13,103 bases of DNA, taken from positions 1-13,103 of the forward strand of contig CANPPM010000040.1 of NCBI GenBank assembly GCA_947575935.1, read 5' to 3'. Under the pieces are notes generated by a model. It ran no database searches and was not told the DNA's origin. It saw only the letters and a program-made list of their open reading frames with translations. The translations under genes were made by a program, and so were the position numbers. This document shows, in pieces, positions 1 through 7,172 of this stretch (position 1 is its first letter; the number at the start of each line of letters is the position of its first letter). This DNA is from an uncultured Butyricicoccus sp. (GTDB lineage Bacteria > Bacillota > Clostridia > Oscillospirales > Butyricicoccaceae).

Positions 1-2
1 TA

Positions 3-2888
3 CTGAAAAAACGCGGCTACCTCAAAAACCTGGACGAAAGCGAGGAAATCAACGCCTGCTCTATTCAGGTCAAGGCAAAAGTGGATGGCAGACTGCAGGA
101 CTGGCTGCTGATGTTCAAGAACGAAACCCATAACCATCCAACGGAAATTGAACCTTTTGGCGGCGCGGCAACCTGCCTGGGCGGCGCGATCCGTGACCCG
201 CTTTCCGGTCGTTCCTATGTCTATCAGGCAATGCGCGTTACGGGCGCGGGCGACCCCACAGTCCCGCTGCACGATACGCTCGAGCATAAGCTGCCCCAGC
301 GCAAACTGTGCACAACCGCTGCCGCCGGATACGCCTCTTATGGCAATCAAATCGGTCTGGCGACCGGGCTGGTCCATGAAATCTATCATCCGGGCTACGT
401 CGCCAAACGCATGGAAATCGGTGCAGTCGTCGGCGCCGCCCCGGCTGGAAATGTAATTCGTGAAGTCCCTGACCCAGGTGATATCGTCATCCTGCTCGGC
501 GGCCGTACCGGCCGCGACGGCTGCGGCGGCGCAACCGGCTCCTCTAAAAGCCACACAGCCGAGTCGCTCGAAACCTGCGGCGCTGAAGTGCAGAAGGGCA
601 ACCCTGCCGAAGAGCGCAAACTGCAGCGCCTGTTCCGCAATCCCGAGGTCACCCGCATGATCCGCCGATGCAATGACTTCGGTGCAGGCGGCGTATCCGT
701 CGCAATCGGCGAGCTGGCCGATGGACTGGATATTAACCTGAACGCTGTTCCCCGAAAGTACGACGGGCTAGACGGCACGGAGCTCGCAATCTCCGAGTCA
801 CAGGAACGTATGGCGGTCGTTGTGCGCGCCGCTGACGCCGAAAAATTCATCACAGCAGCTGCCGGTGAGAACCTGGAAGCGGTGATCGTCGCAAAAGTCA
901 CCGATACCAACCGCCTGCGGATGCACTGGAACGGAAAAACGATTGTTGACATTTCCCGTGACTTCCTGAACACCAATGGCTGTACCAAGCATGCCAGCGC
1001 TGAAGTAGATATGCTGCCCGCCCCCTCCATCGAATGCATCCCTGAGGGAGATACCCTGACCGAGCAGCTGCTCAACCACGCCTCCCAGCACGGCATTTGC
1101 CTGGAGCGTGGCCTCGTCGAGCGATTTGACGGCTCGATCGGCGCAAACTCAGTCTTCATGCCTTTCGGCGGTAAAAACCAGCTGACCCCTACCCAAGTGA
1201 TGGCGGCAACCCTGCCCGCACTGGACGGACAATGCTCGACCGCCTCCGTCATGGCATTCGGCTTCGACCCTTATTATACAGAGCAAAATCCCTTCCTTGG
1301 CGCGTCTGCCGCCGTCCTTGAATCGGTCGCCAAACTGGTCGCTGCAGGCTGTGATTACGAAGATGCCTACCTGACTTTTCAGGAATACTTTGAACGGCTC
1401 AACCGCGACCCCCAACGCTTTGGCAAACCGCTTTCCGCCCTGCTCGGCGCGTATGTCGCACAGGAAGAACTATGTATCGGCGCTATCGGCGGCAAAGATT
1501 CCATGTCCGGCTCTTTCAACGATATGCATGTGCCGCCCACACTGGTTTCCTTCGCCATTGCCCCACAGGAAGCAGACCGGCTGATTTCACCCGAATTCAA
1601 GGCGGCCGGACACCCGGTTTACTGCTTTGATGCGGCATACACAGAATCCGGTGAACCCGACTATCTCTCGATCCGTGCCCTATGGGAAAAAGTCGCTGCG
1701 CTGATCTATACCGGCAAAGTCGTTTCCGCATGGGCGCTTTCGGTTGGCGGCGCTGCTGAGGGTATCTGCAAAATGGCGATCGGCAATGATATTGGCTTTG
1801 ACTTCGACAGCAGCTTCCCAACAGAAGCGCTGTTCCTGAAAAACTTCGGCGGCTTCCTGCTGGAAGCCACCGAGGATCTTGAAGGGGGCTGGCTGGTAGG
1901 ACGAACCATTGAGGCCCCTGAGATCCGATTGGCAGGCGAATCCGTAACGCTGGACGCTTTGAAAACAGCCTTTGAAAGCCGGCTGGAGCCAGTCTTCCCC
2001 ACTCGTGCAGACGCCTCTGACGAACACTTGCAGACCTTGGCTTGGACCGAGCGCAGCACCGCCGCACCAGCAGTCCGGACCGCCCGGCCGCTGGCAGTTA
2101 TTCCGGTATTCCCAGGCACCAACTGTGAATATGATACCGCCCGAGCGATTGAAAATGCAGGCGGCGCCGCCGAAATTGTGATTATCCGCAACTATTCGGC
2201 GGACGCGTTGTCCCGCTCGGCCGAGCAGCTTGCAGCTGCGATTGGACAGGCACAGATGGTCATCCTGCCCGGCGGCTTCTCAGGCGGCGACGAGCCGGAT
2301 GGCTCGGGGAAATTTATCGCCGCATTTCTGCGCAACCCTGCCATTCGAGACAGTGTACACACGCTGCTCCGTCAGCGAGATGGACTGATGCTCGGCATCT
2401 GCAACGGCTTCCAGGCACTGATAAAGCTTGGCCTGGTCCCCTATGGCGAAATCCGGGACGAGATGGGTGCAGACGATCCAACGCTAACCTTTAACCTAAT
2501 CGGCCGGCACGACAGCCGCTACGTCACTACGCGTGTTGCCTCCGTAAAAAGCCCCTGGCTCAGCTCCTGCGAAGTCGGAGACCTGCATAAGATCGCCATC
2601 TCACACGGCGAGGGCCGTCTGGTCGCACCGCAGACCGTAATTGACCGCCTGGCGGCAAATGGACAGATTGCATTCCAATATACTGATCTTGCAGGCATGC
2701 CCTCAATGGATATTGCATTTAATCCAAATGGTTCCATGTGTGCAATTGAAGGCATTACCTCCCCCGATGGACGCGTCCTCGGCAAAATGGGGCATACCGA
2801 ACGCTACAGCAAATATGTCGGCAAAAATATCTACGGCCAAAAGTATCAGCCGATTTTCGAAAACGGCGTGAAATACTTTAGTTCATGA
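3..2888 (+). CDS. purL: Phosphoribosylformylglycinamidine synthase (FGAM synthase), 5'-truncated by the window edge
   Basis: FGAM synthase converts FGAR, ATP and glutamine to FGAM in cytoplasmic purine synthesis. The frame is open from the first bases, so the GTG at 81 is internal and the true start lies outside. About 961 codons are visible; the family's one-chain clostridial form is about 1,200-1,250 residues, so roughly the first quarter is missing. Visible signatures: the ETHNHPTEIEPFGGA motif near 123-167, followed by CLGGAIRD; the GKDSMSGS motif of the second AIRS-like half near 1492-1515; and a C-terminal class I glutaminase domain from about 2085. That domain carries VFPGTNCEYD, an oxyanion-type ILPGGFSGGDE, the nucleophile Cys in GICNGFQ (Cys codon 2400) and the His/Glu pair in SHGEGR (codons 2604 and 2610). 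All catalytic elements in view are intact. A terminator follows. The antisense and out-of-frame ORFs inside it are shadows. Confidence 0.97.
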   Translation: MKKRGYLKNLDESEEINACSIQVKAKVDGRLQDWLLMFKNETHNHPTEIEPFGGAATCLGGAIRDPLSGRSYVYQAMRVTGAGDPTVPLHDTLEHKLPQRKLCTTAAAGYASYGNQIGLATGLVHEIYHPGYVAKRMEIGAVVGAAPAGNVIREVPDPGDIVILLGGRTGRDGCGGATGSSKSHTAESLETCGAEVQKGNPAEERKLQRLFRNPEVTRMIRRCNDFGAGGVSVAIGELADGLDINLNAVPRKYDGLDGTELAISESQERMAVVVRAADAEKFITAAAGENLEAVIVAKVTDTNRLRMHWNGKTIVDISRDFLNTNGCTKHASAEVDMLPAPSIECIPEGDTLTEQLLNHASQHGICLERGLVERFDGSIGANSVFMPFGGKNQLTPTQVMAATLPALDGQCSTASVMAFGFDPYYTEQNPFLGASAAVLESVAKLVAAGCDYEDAYLTFQEYFERLNRDPQRFGKPLSALLGAYVAQEELCIGAIGGKDSMSGSFNDMHVPPTLVSFAIAPQEADRLISPEFKAAGHPVYCFDAAYTESGEPDYLSIRALWEKVAALIYTGKVVSAWALSVGGAAEGICKMAIGNDIGFDFDSSFPTEALFLKNFGGFLLEATEDLEGGWLVGRTIEAPEIRLAGESVTLDALKTAFESRLEPVFPTRADASDEHLQTLAWTERSTAAPAVRTARPLAVIPVFPGTNCEYDTARAIENAGGAAEIVIIRNYSADALSRSAEQLAAAIGQAQMVILPGGFSGGDEPDGSGKFIAAFLRNPAIRDSVHTLLRQRDGLMLGICNGFQALIKLGLVPYGEIRDEMGADDPTLTFNLIGRHDSRYVTTRVASVKSPWLSSCEVGDLHKIAISHGEGRLVAPQTVIDRLAANGQIAFQYTDLAGMPSMDIAFNPNGSMCAIEGITSPDGRVLGKMGHTERYSKYVGKNIYGQKYQPIFENGVKYFSS

Positions 2889-2903
2889 TAGAAAACCTGT
2901 CCC

Positions 2904-2934
2904 GGCCGGCTTAGGTTCCAACATCCAACCGGCC
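2904..2934. other. Small GC-rich inverted repeat after purL
   Basis: GGCCGG at 2904-2909 pairs with CCGGCC at 2929-2934 around a 19-nt loop, 16 bases after the purL stop. There is no T-run behind it, so I do not call it a terminator. It may stabilise the transcript's 3' end or be chance. Confidence 0.25.
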
Positions 2935-2986
2935 CCACGCCTCCTGTGCTGCAGCGCATTTTCAGCCTTTGGATTTCGACACGCTG

Positions 2987-3021
2987 ACAGGCATTCCACA
3001 CGAATGCCTGTTTTGCCTTTT
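2987..3021 (+). terminator. Intrinsic terminator of purL
   Basis: A perfect 10-bp stem, ACAGGCATTC (2987-2996) and GAATGCCTGT (3002-3011), closes a 5-nt loop and is followed by the T-rich tail TTTGCCTTTT. It lies about 100 bases after the purL stop and separates purL from the downstream regulator and transport genes. Confidence 0.85.
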
Positions 3022-3076
3022 GAAACCTAGTGCTTCACCAAGTCAGGAAATAGAAGTCGCAGAGGAGCAGGAAATG

Positions 3077-3085
3077 TGGTAAAAT
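3077..3085 (+). promoter_or_regulatory. Possible extended -10 promoter in front of the IS remnant and gntR
   Basis: TGGTAAAAT reads as an extended -10 element (TGn plus TAAAAT). No good -35 box lies 17 bp upstream (TCGCAG). If active, it would transcribe the transposase remnant and then the GntR gene, which has no other obvious promoter after the purL terminator. It may be a relic of the insertion element's own promoter. Confidence 0.3.
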
Positions 3086-3103
3086 ATCCTGGGTTGATGA
3101 AGG

Positions 3104-3312
3104 ATGAACCACAAATACATTGTGACATTAACGGATGAAGAACGGAAAATGCTGAGGGAGTTGATAGCAAAAGGACGAACGCAGGGATACCGGATCAAGC
3201 ATGCCCAGATACTGTTGAAATTAGATGAAATACCAGAAAACCGGGAGTGGACATACGCCAAAATAAAGGAAGCGCATCATGCCACGCCCCATACGATCTG
3301 CCAGATAATGAA
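3104..3312 (+). pseudogene. IS630-family transposase, 5' remnant (helix-turn-helix domain only)
   Basis: The first 70 or so codons, beginning MNHKYIVTLTDEERKML and containing YRIKHAQILLKLDE, look like the N-terminal helix-turn-helix region of IS630/Tc1-type transposases. Homology-like sequence stops around the THTICQI-like stretch near 3305-3312; the next residues belong to no such protein. The frame stays open to 3571 only by reading the following gntR gene out of frame, so the 155-residue ORF is an artefact. The DDE catalytic domain (about 250 residues) is absent and I see no 3' half elsewhere in the window. The right-hand breakpoint sits directly before the gntR ribosome binding site. Family assignment rests on recalled sequence style, not a search. 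Confidence 0.7.
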
Positions 3313-3329
3313 CAGGGGGACCACTTTAT

Positions 3330-4025
3330 ATGAACATGTCACTGCCGGGAAACTTGCCATCCAGAAAATCTGCCGTAGACGCCGCAACCATTGCGATTCG
3401 GGACAAAATTATTATGCAGGAGTTCCCACGCGGCATGCAGCTTACGGAAGTGCAGCTGGCAGAAATATGCGGCGCCTCGCGTGGATCTATCCGATCTGCT
3501 CTGCAGGAACTGGAAAGCGAAGGGCTGCTGATTTCTCACCCCAATGGACGGAAAGAAATTGCAGGCATTGACCGGCAATACGTGGAGGATCTCTACTCCA
3601 TGCGCCAAACCCTCGAGGGGAAAGCCATTGATGTCATCCTAACCCGCAACTATGAAAATGAATACGAATATATCCAGCAGGTGATTACCCCCTTTAGCAC
3701 TTTATTTTCTTCCAACCAAAGCGGTTCAAAGATTCGCGCCCTGGAGGATATGCAATTTCACCGTCTGCTCATCCATGTATCCGGAAACCGCGTTCTGGAA
3801 CAATGCTGGAAGGTGGTCGGTCCCGTTATCTGGCATATGCAGCTGCTCAATGCAAGACACGGCATAGAGGGTGAAAATTACGAAAACTTTGTCAGCAAAC
3901 AGCACAACGAAATGATCCGCCTCCTCCGGGAACGGAATGCATCGCTACGTGAGATCATCTGGACGCATATCGATAATGCACGCATTACCAACATCAACAT
4001 ATTAACCGAAAAAAACTGTATATAA
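3330..4025 (+). CDS. GntR-family transcriptional regulator, FadR/FCD subfamily
   Basis: A 231-residue DNA-binding regulator, normal length for the subfamily. Residues about 10-75 form the winged helix-turn-helix (AIRDKIIMQEFPRG, QLTEVQLAEICGASRGSIRSAL, then EGLLISHPNGRKEI). Residues about 85-220 form the all-helical FCD ligand domain. The four usual metal-ligand positions are present: Asp140 and His144 (DMQFH), His192 (QHNE) and His213 (THID). Metal-bound FCD domains typically sense carboxylates such as sugar acids. The start ATG follows AGGGGGA (3314-3320) at 9 nt. The gene lies just upstream of, and in the same direction as, the TRAP operon, but has its own terminator. The palindrome at 4104-4133 is the natural operator candidate, so I infer it is a local, ligand-relieved repressor. 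Ligand unknown. Confidence 0.9.
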   Translation: MNMSLPGNLPSRKSAVDAATIAIRDKIIMQEFPRGMQLTEVQLAEICGASRGSIRSALQELESEGLLISHPNGRKEIAGIDRQYVEDLYSMRQTLEGKAIDVILTRNYENEYEYIQQVITPFSTLFSSNQSGSKIRALEDMQFHRLLIHVSGNRVLEQCWKVVGPVIWHMQLLNARHGIEGENYENFVSKQHNEMIRLLRERNASLREIIWTHIDNARITNINILTEKNCI

Positions 4026-4030
4026 CGAAC

Positions 4031-4065
4031 GGGCTGCCCAATTTTAAAACGGGCAGCCCATTTTT
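4031..4065 (+). terminator. Intrinsic terminator of the GntR gene
   Basis: A perfect 9-bp stem, GGGCTGCCC (4031-4039) and GGGCAGCCC (4051-4059), with an 11-nt A/T-rich loop and an ATTTTT tail, 5 bases after the stop codon. It isolates the regulator's transcript from the TRAP operon promoter. Confidence 0.92.
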
Positions 4066-4103
4066 ATTATCTATTTTTCACAAAAATTTACGCTTATTAT
4101 TGT

Positions 4104-4133
4104 TTGTCAACATTTATTCAAAAATGTTGACAA
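4104..4133. promoter_or_regulatory. Putative GntR operator: perfect 12-bp inverted repeat
   Basis: TTGTCAACATTT (4104-4115) and AAATGTTGACAA (4122-4133) are exact reverse complements, separated by 6 bp. Each arm also holds a near-palindrome TGT-NN-ACA, matching the general GT-Nx-AC form of GntR-family operators. The right arm contains the whole -35 box (TTGACA) of the following promoter, so a bound protein would block RNA polymerase. Its place between gntR and the TRAP genes supports control by that regulator. That binding is inference. Confidence 0.72.
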
Positions 4134-4155
4134 TTAATGTCTTGAAGAATATAAT
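4127..4155 (+). promoter_or_regulatory. Consensus sigma-A promoter of the TRAP operon
   Basis: TTGACA (4127-4132), a 17-bp spacer, then TATAAT (4150-4155): both boxes and the spacing match the housekeeping consensus exactly. Transcription should start near 4162, giving a leader of about 110-120 nt before dctQ. A promoter this strong normally needs tight repression, which fits the overlapping palindrome. Confidence 0.9.
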
Positions 4156-4176
4156 CAGTTATAAGAAAGGAGCCTG

Positions 4177-4224
4177 TTGAAAATAATACATGCAAAACAC
4201 TGCAACCGCCATGATTTCCTATAA
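4177..4224 (+). CDS. Putative 15-codon leader peptide 1 of the TRAP operon
   Basis: A TTG codon at 4177 follows AGAAAGGAG (4164-4172), a long match to the anti-Shine-Dalgarno sequence, at 4 nt. It opens a 15-codon frame reading MKIIHAKHCNRHDFL and stopping with TAA at 4222-4224. The stop overlaps the next Shine-Dalgarno sequence (AAGGAGG, 4223-4229), the usual arrangement for translational coupling. It lies almost at the predicted transcript start. I recognise no family. Three His and one Cys in 15 codons may be chance. It is at least a translatable signal; whether it makes a peptide or only tunes ribosome loading is unknown. Confidence 0.4.
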   Translation: MKIIHAKHCNRHDFL

Positions 4225-4231
4225 GGAGGTG

Positions 4232-4276
4232 ATGCCGCCGCGCAATACCCGCTTGAAAATCAAACGGAAAGGATGA
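4232..4276 (+). CDS. Putative 14-codon leader peptide 2 of the TRAP operon
   Basis: AAGGAGGTGAT (4223-4233) is a nearly full complement of the 16S rRNA 3' end. It runs directly into ATG at 4232, which opens a 14-codon basic frame (MPPRNTRLKIKRKG) ending in TGA at 4274-4276. That stop overlaps an ATG at 4273 and lies 5 bases before the likely dctQ start at 4282. The gap from GGAGG to ATG is only 2 nt, shorter than usual, which weakens the case. If read, it would deliver ribosomes to the dctQ start. Alternatively the strong site is a ribosome standby site. Confidence 0.35.
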   Translation: MPPRNTRLKIKRKG

Positions 4277-4281
4277 CTGCT

Positions 4282-4776
4282 ATGAAAGTATTACGTTGGC
4301 TCGACAAACACTTTGAAGAATGCTTCCTGTTTTTTATTATCTGGTTTGCTGTTGCCGCCTCATTTCTGCAGATTATAATGAGGTATTGTTTCAAGAACTC
4401 CTTATCCTGGCCAGAAGAACTAAACCGCTATCTCTTTATTGCGTTTTCTTATATCGCGTTGAGCTACTCTGTCCGCTATGACTGCTATACACGAATTGAT
4501 ATCATCGAAACGCTGGCGCCAAAACTTCAGCCCACCCTGTCCTTCATTTGTGATGCCGGCTTTTTCTGCTTTTGTGTGTATCTGATAAAACCCGGTATCA
4601 ACGTGGTCTCCCAGCTGTACCTGTCCGCCCAGACCAGCTCCGCAATGAAGCTTCCCATGTTCCTTGTCTATCTTCCGCTTTTGCTCGGCCTGATGTTTTC
4701 CATTCTGCGTCTGATTGAAAAATACATGCTTAAGCTGGCAATCCACTTCCATCAAAAGGGGGACGCCAAATCATGA
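4282..4776 (+). CDS. dctQ: TRAP transporter small permease subunit (DctQ type)
   Basis: A 164-residue membrane protein with four predicted helices (about 14-33, 48-65, 85-105 and 123-143), as usual for DctQ. The family signature lies between helices 1 and 2: R34, then SLSWPEELNRYLFIAFSYIA at 40-59, with the conserved W43 and E45-E46. DctQ pairs with DctM in the inner membrane to drive Na+-coupled uptake of an acid delivered by the binding protein. I prefer the ATG at 4282 to the one at 4273, because GGAAAGGA (4266-4273) then lies 8 nt upstream; at 4273 the spacing would be nil. It overlaps dctM by 4 bases (ATGA), so the two are translationally coupled. The substrate cannot be inferred from this subunit. 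Confidence 0.92.
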   Translation: MKVLRWLDKHFEECFLFFIIWFAVAASFLQIIMRYCFKNSLSWPEELNRYLFIAFSYIALSYSVRYDCYTRIDIIETLAPKLQPTLSFICDAGFFCFCVYLIKPGINVVSQLYLSAQTSSAMKLPMFLVYLPLLLGLMFSILRLIEKYMLKLAIHFHQKGDAKS

Positions 4777-6059
4777 TTGGAATCATTTTCACTGTATTTT
4801 TTGCAACACTGCTGATCGGCATTCCCATCGGTATTGCAGTATGCCTGTCATCCATCGTATGCGTACTGATGAATCCTGCACTCCCCATCAGCATTGAATA
4901 TATTTTCCGCAGTCTGGTCACCTCTCTGGACTCTACCACCCTGCTGGCAGTACCATTATTTATCCTGTCCGGTAATTTGATGGCAAAAGGCGGCATATCT
5001 GCAAAACTGTTTGATGTATTTTCCTTTTTTGTAGGAGACAAAACAGCCGGGCTCCCTATTGCCGCAATTATTACCTGCCTTTTCTACGGCGCCATTTCCG
5101 GTTCCGGCCCCGCTACAGTGGCTGCAGTCGGCGCAATGACCATTCCAATCTTAACCCGGCTGGGCTATGACAAGAAATTTGTAGTCGGTATGGTCGCAAC
5201 CGCAGGTAGCCTAGGGGTGATTATCCCCCCCTCTCTTCCCTTCATCATGTATGGCGTAGCCTCTACAGAATCGGTAGGGACCCTGTTCATCGCAGGCATC
5301 ATCCCCGGTATCCTAATTGCCGCCATTATGAGCCTTTATACCTGGTTTTACTGCCGTATGCATGGAGAAGACAAAGACAAGCTCCGGTCAACTACCGCTG
5401 CATTGCGCGCGCGCGGCCTGCTCAATGTTGCAAAAGACGGATTTTGGGCCCTGCTGACCCCGGTTATCATCCTTGGCGGTATCTACAGCGGCGTCGTCAC
5501 CCCGACCGAAGCAGCTACTATCTCCGTCGTCTATGCACTGGCAGTCAGCCTGTTTATTTATCGAACAATTACATTGCAGGATCTGCTGCCAATTACCAGC
5601 GACACCGTCCGCAGCTGCGCTCCAGTTATGCTGATCGTTGCGGCAGCCACCTGCTTTGGACGCATGCTTACTATGATCCAAGTGCCGCAGGCCATCGCTT
5701 CCGTATTGCTCAGCACCTTCACCTCGAAAATTACACTGTTGTTGGTCATCAATCTATTCCTGCTCTTCGTCGGAATGGTTATGGAAACGCTGGCCGCCAT
5801 CCTGATTCTGACGCCAATTTTCCTGCCTGTTGTTACTGCAATCGGCATGAATCCCATCCACTTTGGGGTCATGCTGGTAGTGAACCTGGCCATTGGCTTT
5901 GTGACGCCGCCCGTCGGTGTCAACCTCTATGTTGGCTCCAACCTGACTGGTGTGCCGGTGCTTTCCGTCGCCAAACATGCCGTCCCATATATTGCTATGT
6001 TCTTGTGCGCACTGCTTCTGATTACTTTTGTCCCTGGCATTAGCCTGATTTTCACTTGA
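4773..6059 (+). CDS. dctM: TRAP transporter large permease subunit (DctM type)
   Basis: A 428-residue, very hydrophobic protein of the DctM family, about a dozen membrane segments, normal full length. Features seen: the start with LLIGIPIGIAVCLSS; the segment LLAVPLFILSGNLMAKGGIS; the conserved YGAISGSGPATVAAVGAMTI (about residues 105-125); GVIIPPSLPFIMYGVASTES; GVVTPTEAATISVVYAL; and near the C-terminus GFVTPPVGVNLYVGSNLTGV. This subunit carries the elevator-type translocation path and sodium sites in known TRAP systems. It starts inside the dctQ stop (ATGA overlap), preceded by AAAAGGGGGA within the end of dctQ. Thirty-eight bases separate it from dctP. No defects seen. Confidence 0.95.
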   Translation: MIGIIFTVFFATLLIGIPIGIAVCLSSIVCVLMNPALPISIEYIFRSLVTSLDSTTLLAVPLFILSGNLMAKGGISAKLFDVFSFFVGDKTAGLPIAAIITCLFYGAISGSGPATVAAVGAMTIPILTRLGYDKKFVVGMVATAGSLGVIIPPSLPFIMYGVASTESVGTLFIAGIIPGILIAAIMSLYTWFYCRMHGEDKDKLRSTTAALRARGLLNVAKDGFWALLTPVIILGGIYSGVVTPTEAATISVVYALAVSLFIYRTITLQDLLPITSDTVRSCAPVMLIVAAATCFGRMLTMIQVPQAIASVLLSTFTSKITLLLVINLFLLFVGMVMETLAAILILTPIFLPVVTAIGMNPIHFGVMLVVNLAIGFVTPPVGVNLYVGSNLTGVPVLSVAKHAVPYIAMFLCALLLITFVPGISLIFT

Positions 6060-6097
6060 GTGTTTGATCTATTTTCAAGAAAAGGAGACGAATCAAC

Positions 6098-7153
6098 ATG
6101 AAAAAAGCAGTATCATGTATCCTATCCACTGCTCTGGCTGCGGGTTTGCTGTCTGGCTGCCACGGCGGCGCCCCCGCGCCCACAACCTCCGGCGGCAACG
6201 ATGCAGGCAAAGACGCTGCATCTCAACCTTATATTATCACTTTGGCGCATGCTACCGCAGAAGAGACCTCCGCACAGGCATTTGCCCTTGCCTTTCAGGA
6301 ATATGTAGAGGAGGCTTCTGACGGCTTGATTACGGTGAACCTCTATCCTAACGGCCAGCTTGGCGCTGACCGCGAGATCCTGGAAGCCATTCAAAATAAT
6401 GAGGTCACAATGACGGTAACAGCCAATGCTGTTCAGGCAAATTTTGTCACCGACGCCTTTATTCTGGATATCCCGTTTACCTTTGCAGATCTACAGGCCA
6501 TGCGGTACACCCTGAGCGATCCAACCTTTTTGACTCAGATGCAGGCATCCTATGACGCTGCTAATCTGCGCCTGCTCGGCTATACAGATGCAAATTTCCG
6601 TGTACTCAGCTGCAACAAAGCGATCCATTCCCCCGCCGATCTCAAGGGCATGAGCGTCCGAACGATGGAAAACGAATATCATCTAGCTGCATGGAAGGCA
6701 ATGGGCGCCAATCCCACACCGCTGGCCTTTACAGAGCTTTACACGGCACTGCAGCAGGGCACAGTGGAAGGGCAGGAAAATCCTATTGAGCTGATTGTTT
6801 CCCAGAAATTCTATGAACAGCAGGATTACGTTGTGTTGACGAACCATCTTGGCCAGGTCGCCCCGTGGGTCATGAGCAAAACCTTTTACGATTCCCTTCC
6901 GTCCGACCTGCAGACCATCATTGACAAGGGCTTTACAGCAGGTCAGCAGGCCGCATTTGATTATGTCGACAATCACTCAGAAGCACAGCGTCAGACCGTC
7001 GTTGATTCCGGTACGGAAATTATTACGCTATCTGCCAACGAGCTCGCTGAATTTGCCACCTGCACACAGAATGTGAACGAGATGATTAAGAACACAGTTT
7101 CCGCAGCCATCTATGACGCATTTATGGTCTCTTGCGACAGCTACACAAAATAA
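6098..7153 (+). CDS. dctP: TRAP transporter substrate-binding lipoprotein (DctP type)
   Basis: A 351-residue extracytoplasmic solute receptor. The N-terminus is a lipoprotein signal (MKK, hydrophobic stretch, LLSGC) with the lipidated Cys at 21 and a Gly/Pro/Ser/Thr linker to about residue 45, so it is anchored outside the membrane as expected in Gram-positives. The mature domain begins YIITLAHATAEETSAQAFAL and shows the family's ADLKGMSVRTMEN segment, whose Arg188 (precursor numbering) matches the position that clamps the ligand carboxylate in known DctP proteins. FTELYTALQQGTVEGQENP follows. AAAGGAG (6081-6087) precedes the ATG by 10 nt. The gene order Q-M-P differs from the common P-Q-M. 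The conserved Arg suggests a carboxylate ligand; the exact compound is unknown. Confidence 0.95.
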   Translation: MKKAVSCILSTALAAGLLSGCHGGAPAPTTSGGNDAGKDAASQPYIITLAHATAEETSAQAFALAFQEYVEEASDGLITVNLYPNGQLGADREILEAIQNNEVTMTVTANAVQANFVTDAFILDIPFTFADLQAMRYTLSDPTFLTQMQASYDAANLRLLGYTDANFRVLSCNKAIHSPADLKGMSVRTMENEYHLAAWKAMGANPTPLAFTELYTALQQGTVEGQENPIELIVSQKFYEQQDYVVLTNHLGQVAPWVMSKTFYDSLPSDLQTIIDKGFTAGQQAAFDYVDNHSEAQRQTVVDSGTEIITLSANELAEFATCTQNVNEMIKNTVSAAIYDAFMVSCDSYTK

Positions 7154-7172
7154 CCAAAGGGAGAACACCATT

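Noticed and set aside
395..1252. Long antisense ORF (285 codons) inside purL
   Set aside because: It is a shadow of the GC-rich purL codon pattern; its translation has no protein-like motifs, and purL is clearly the coding strand.
3104..3571. A single 155-residue protein beginning with the transposase helix-turn-helix
   Set aside because: Its second half is the gntR gene read in another frame, so only the first 70 or so codons are meaningful.
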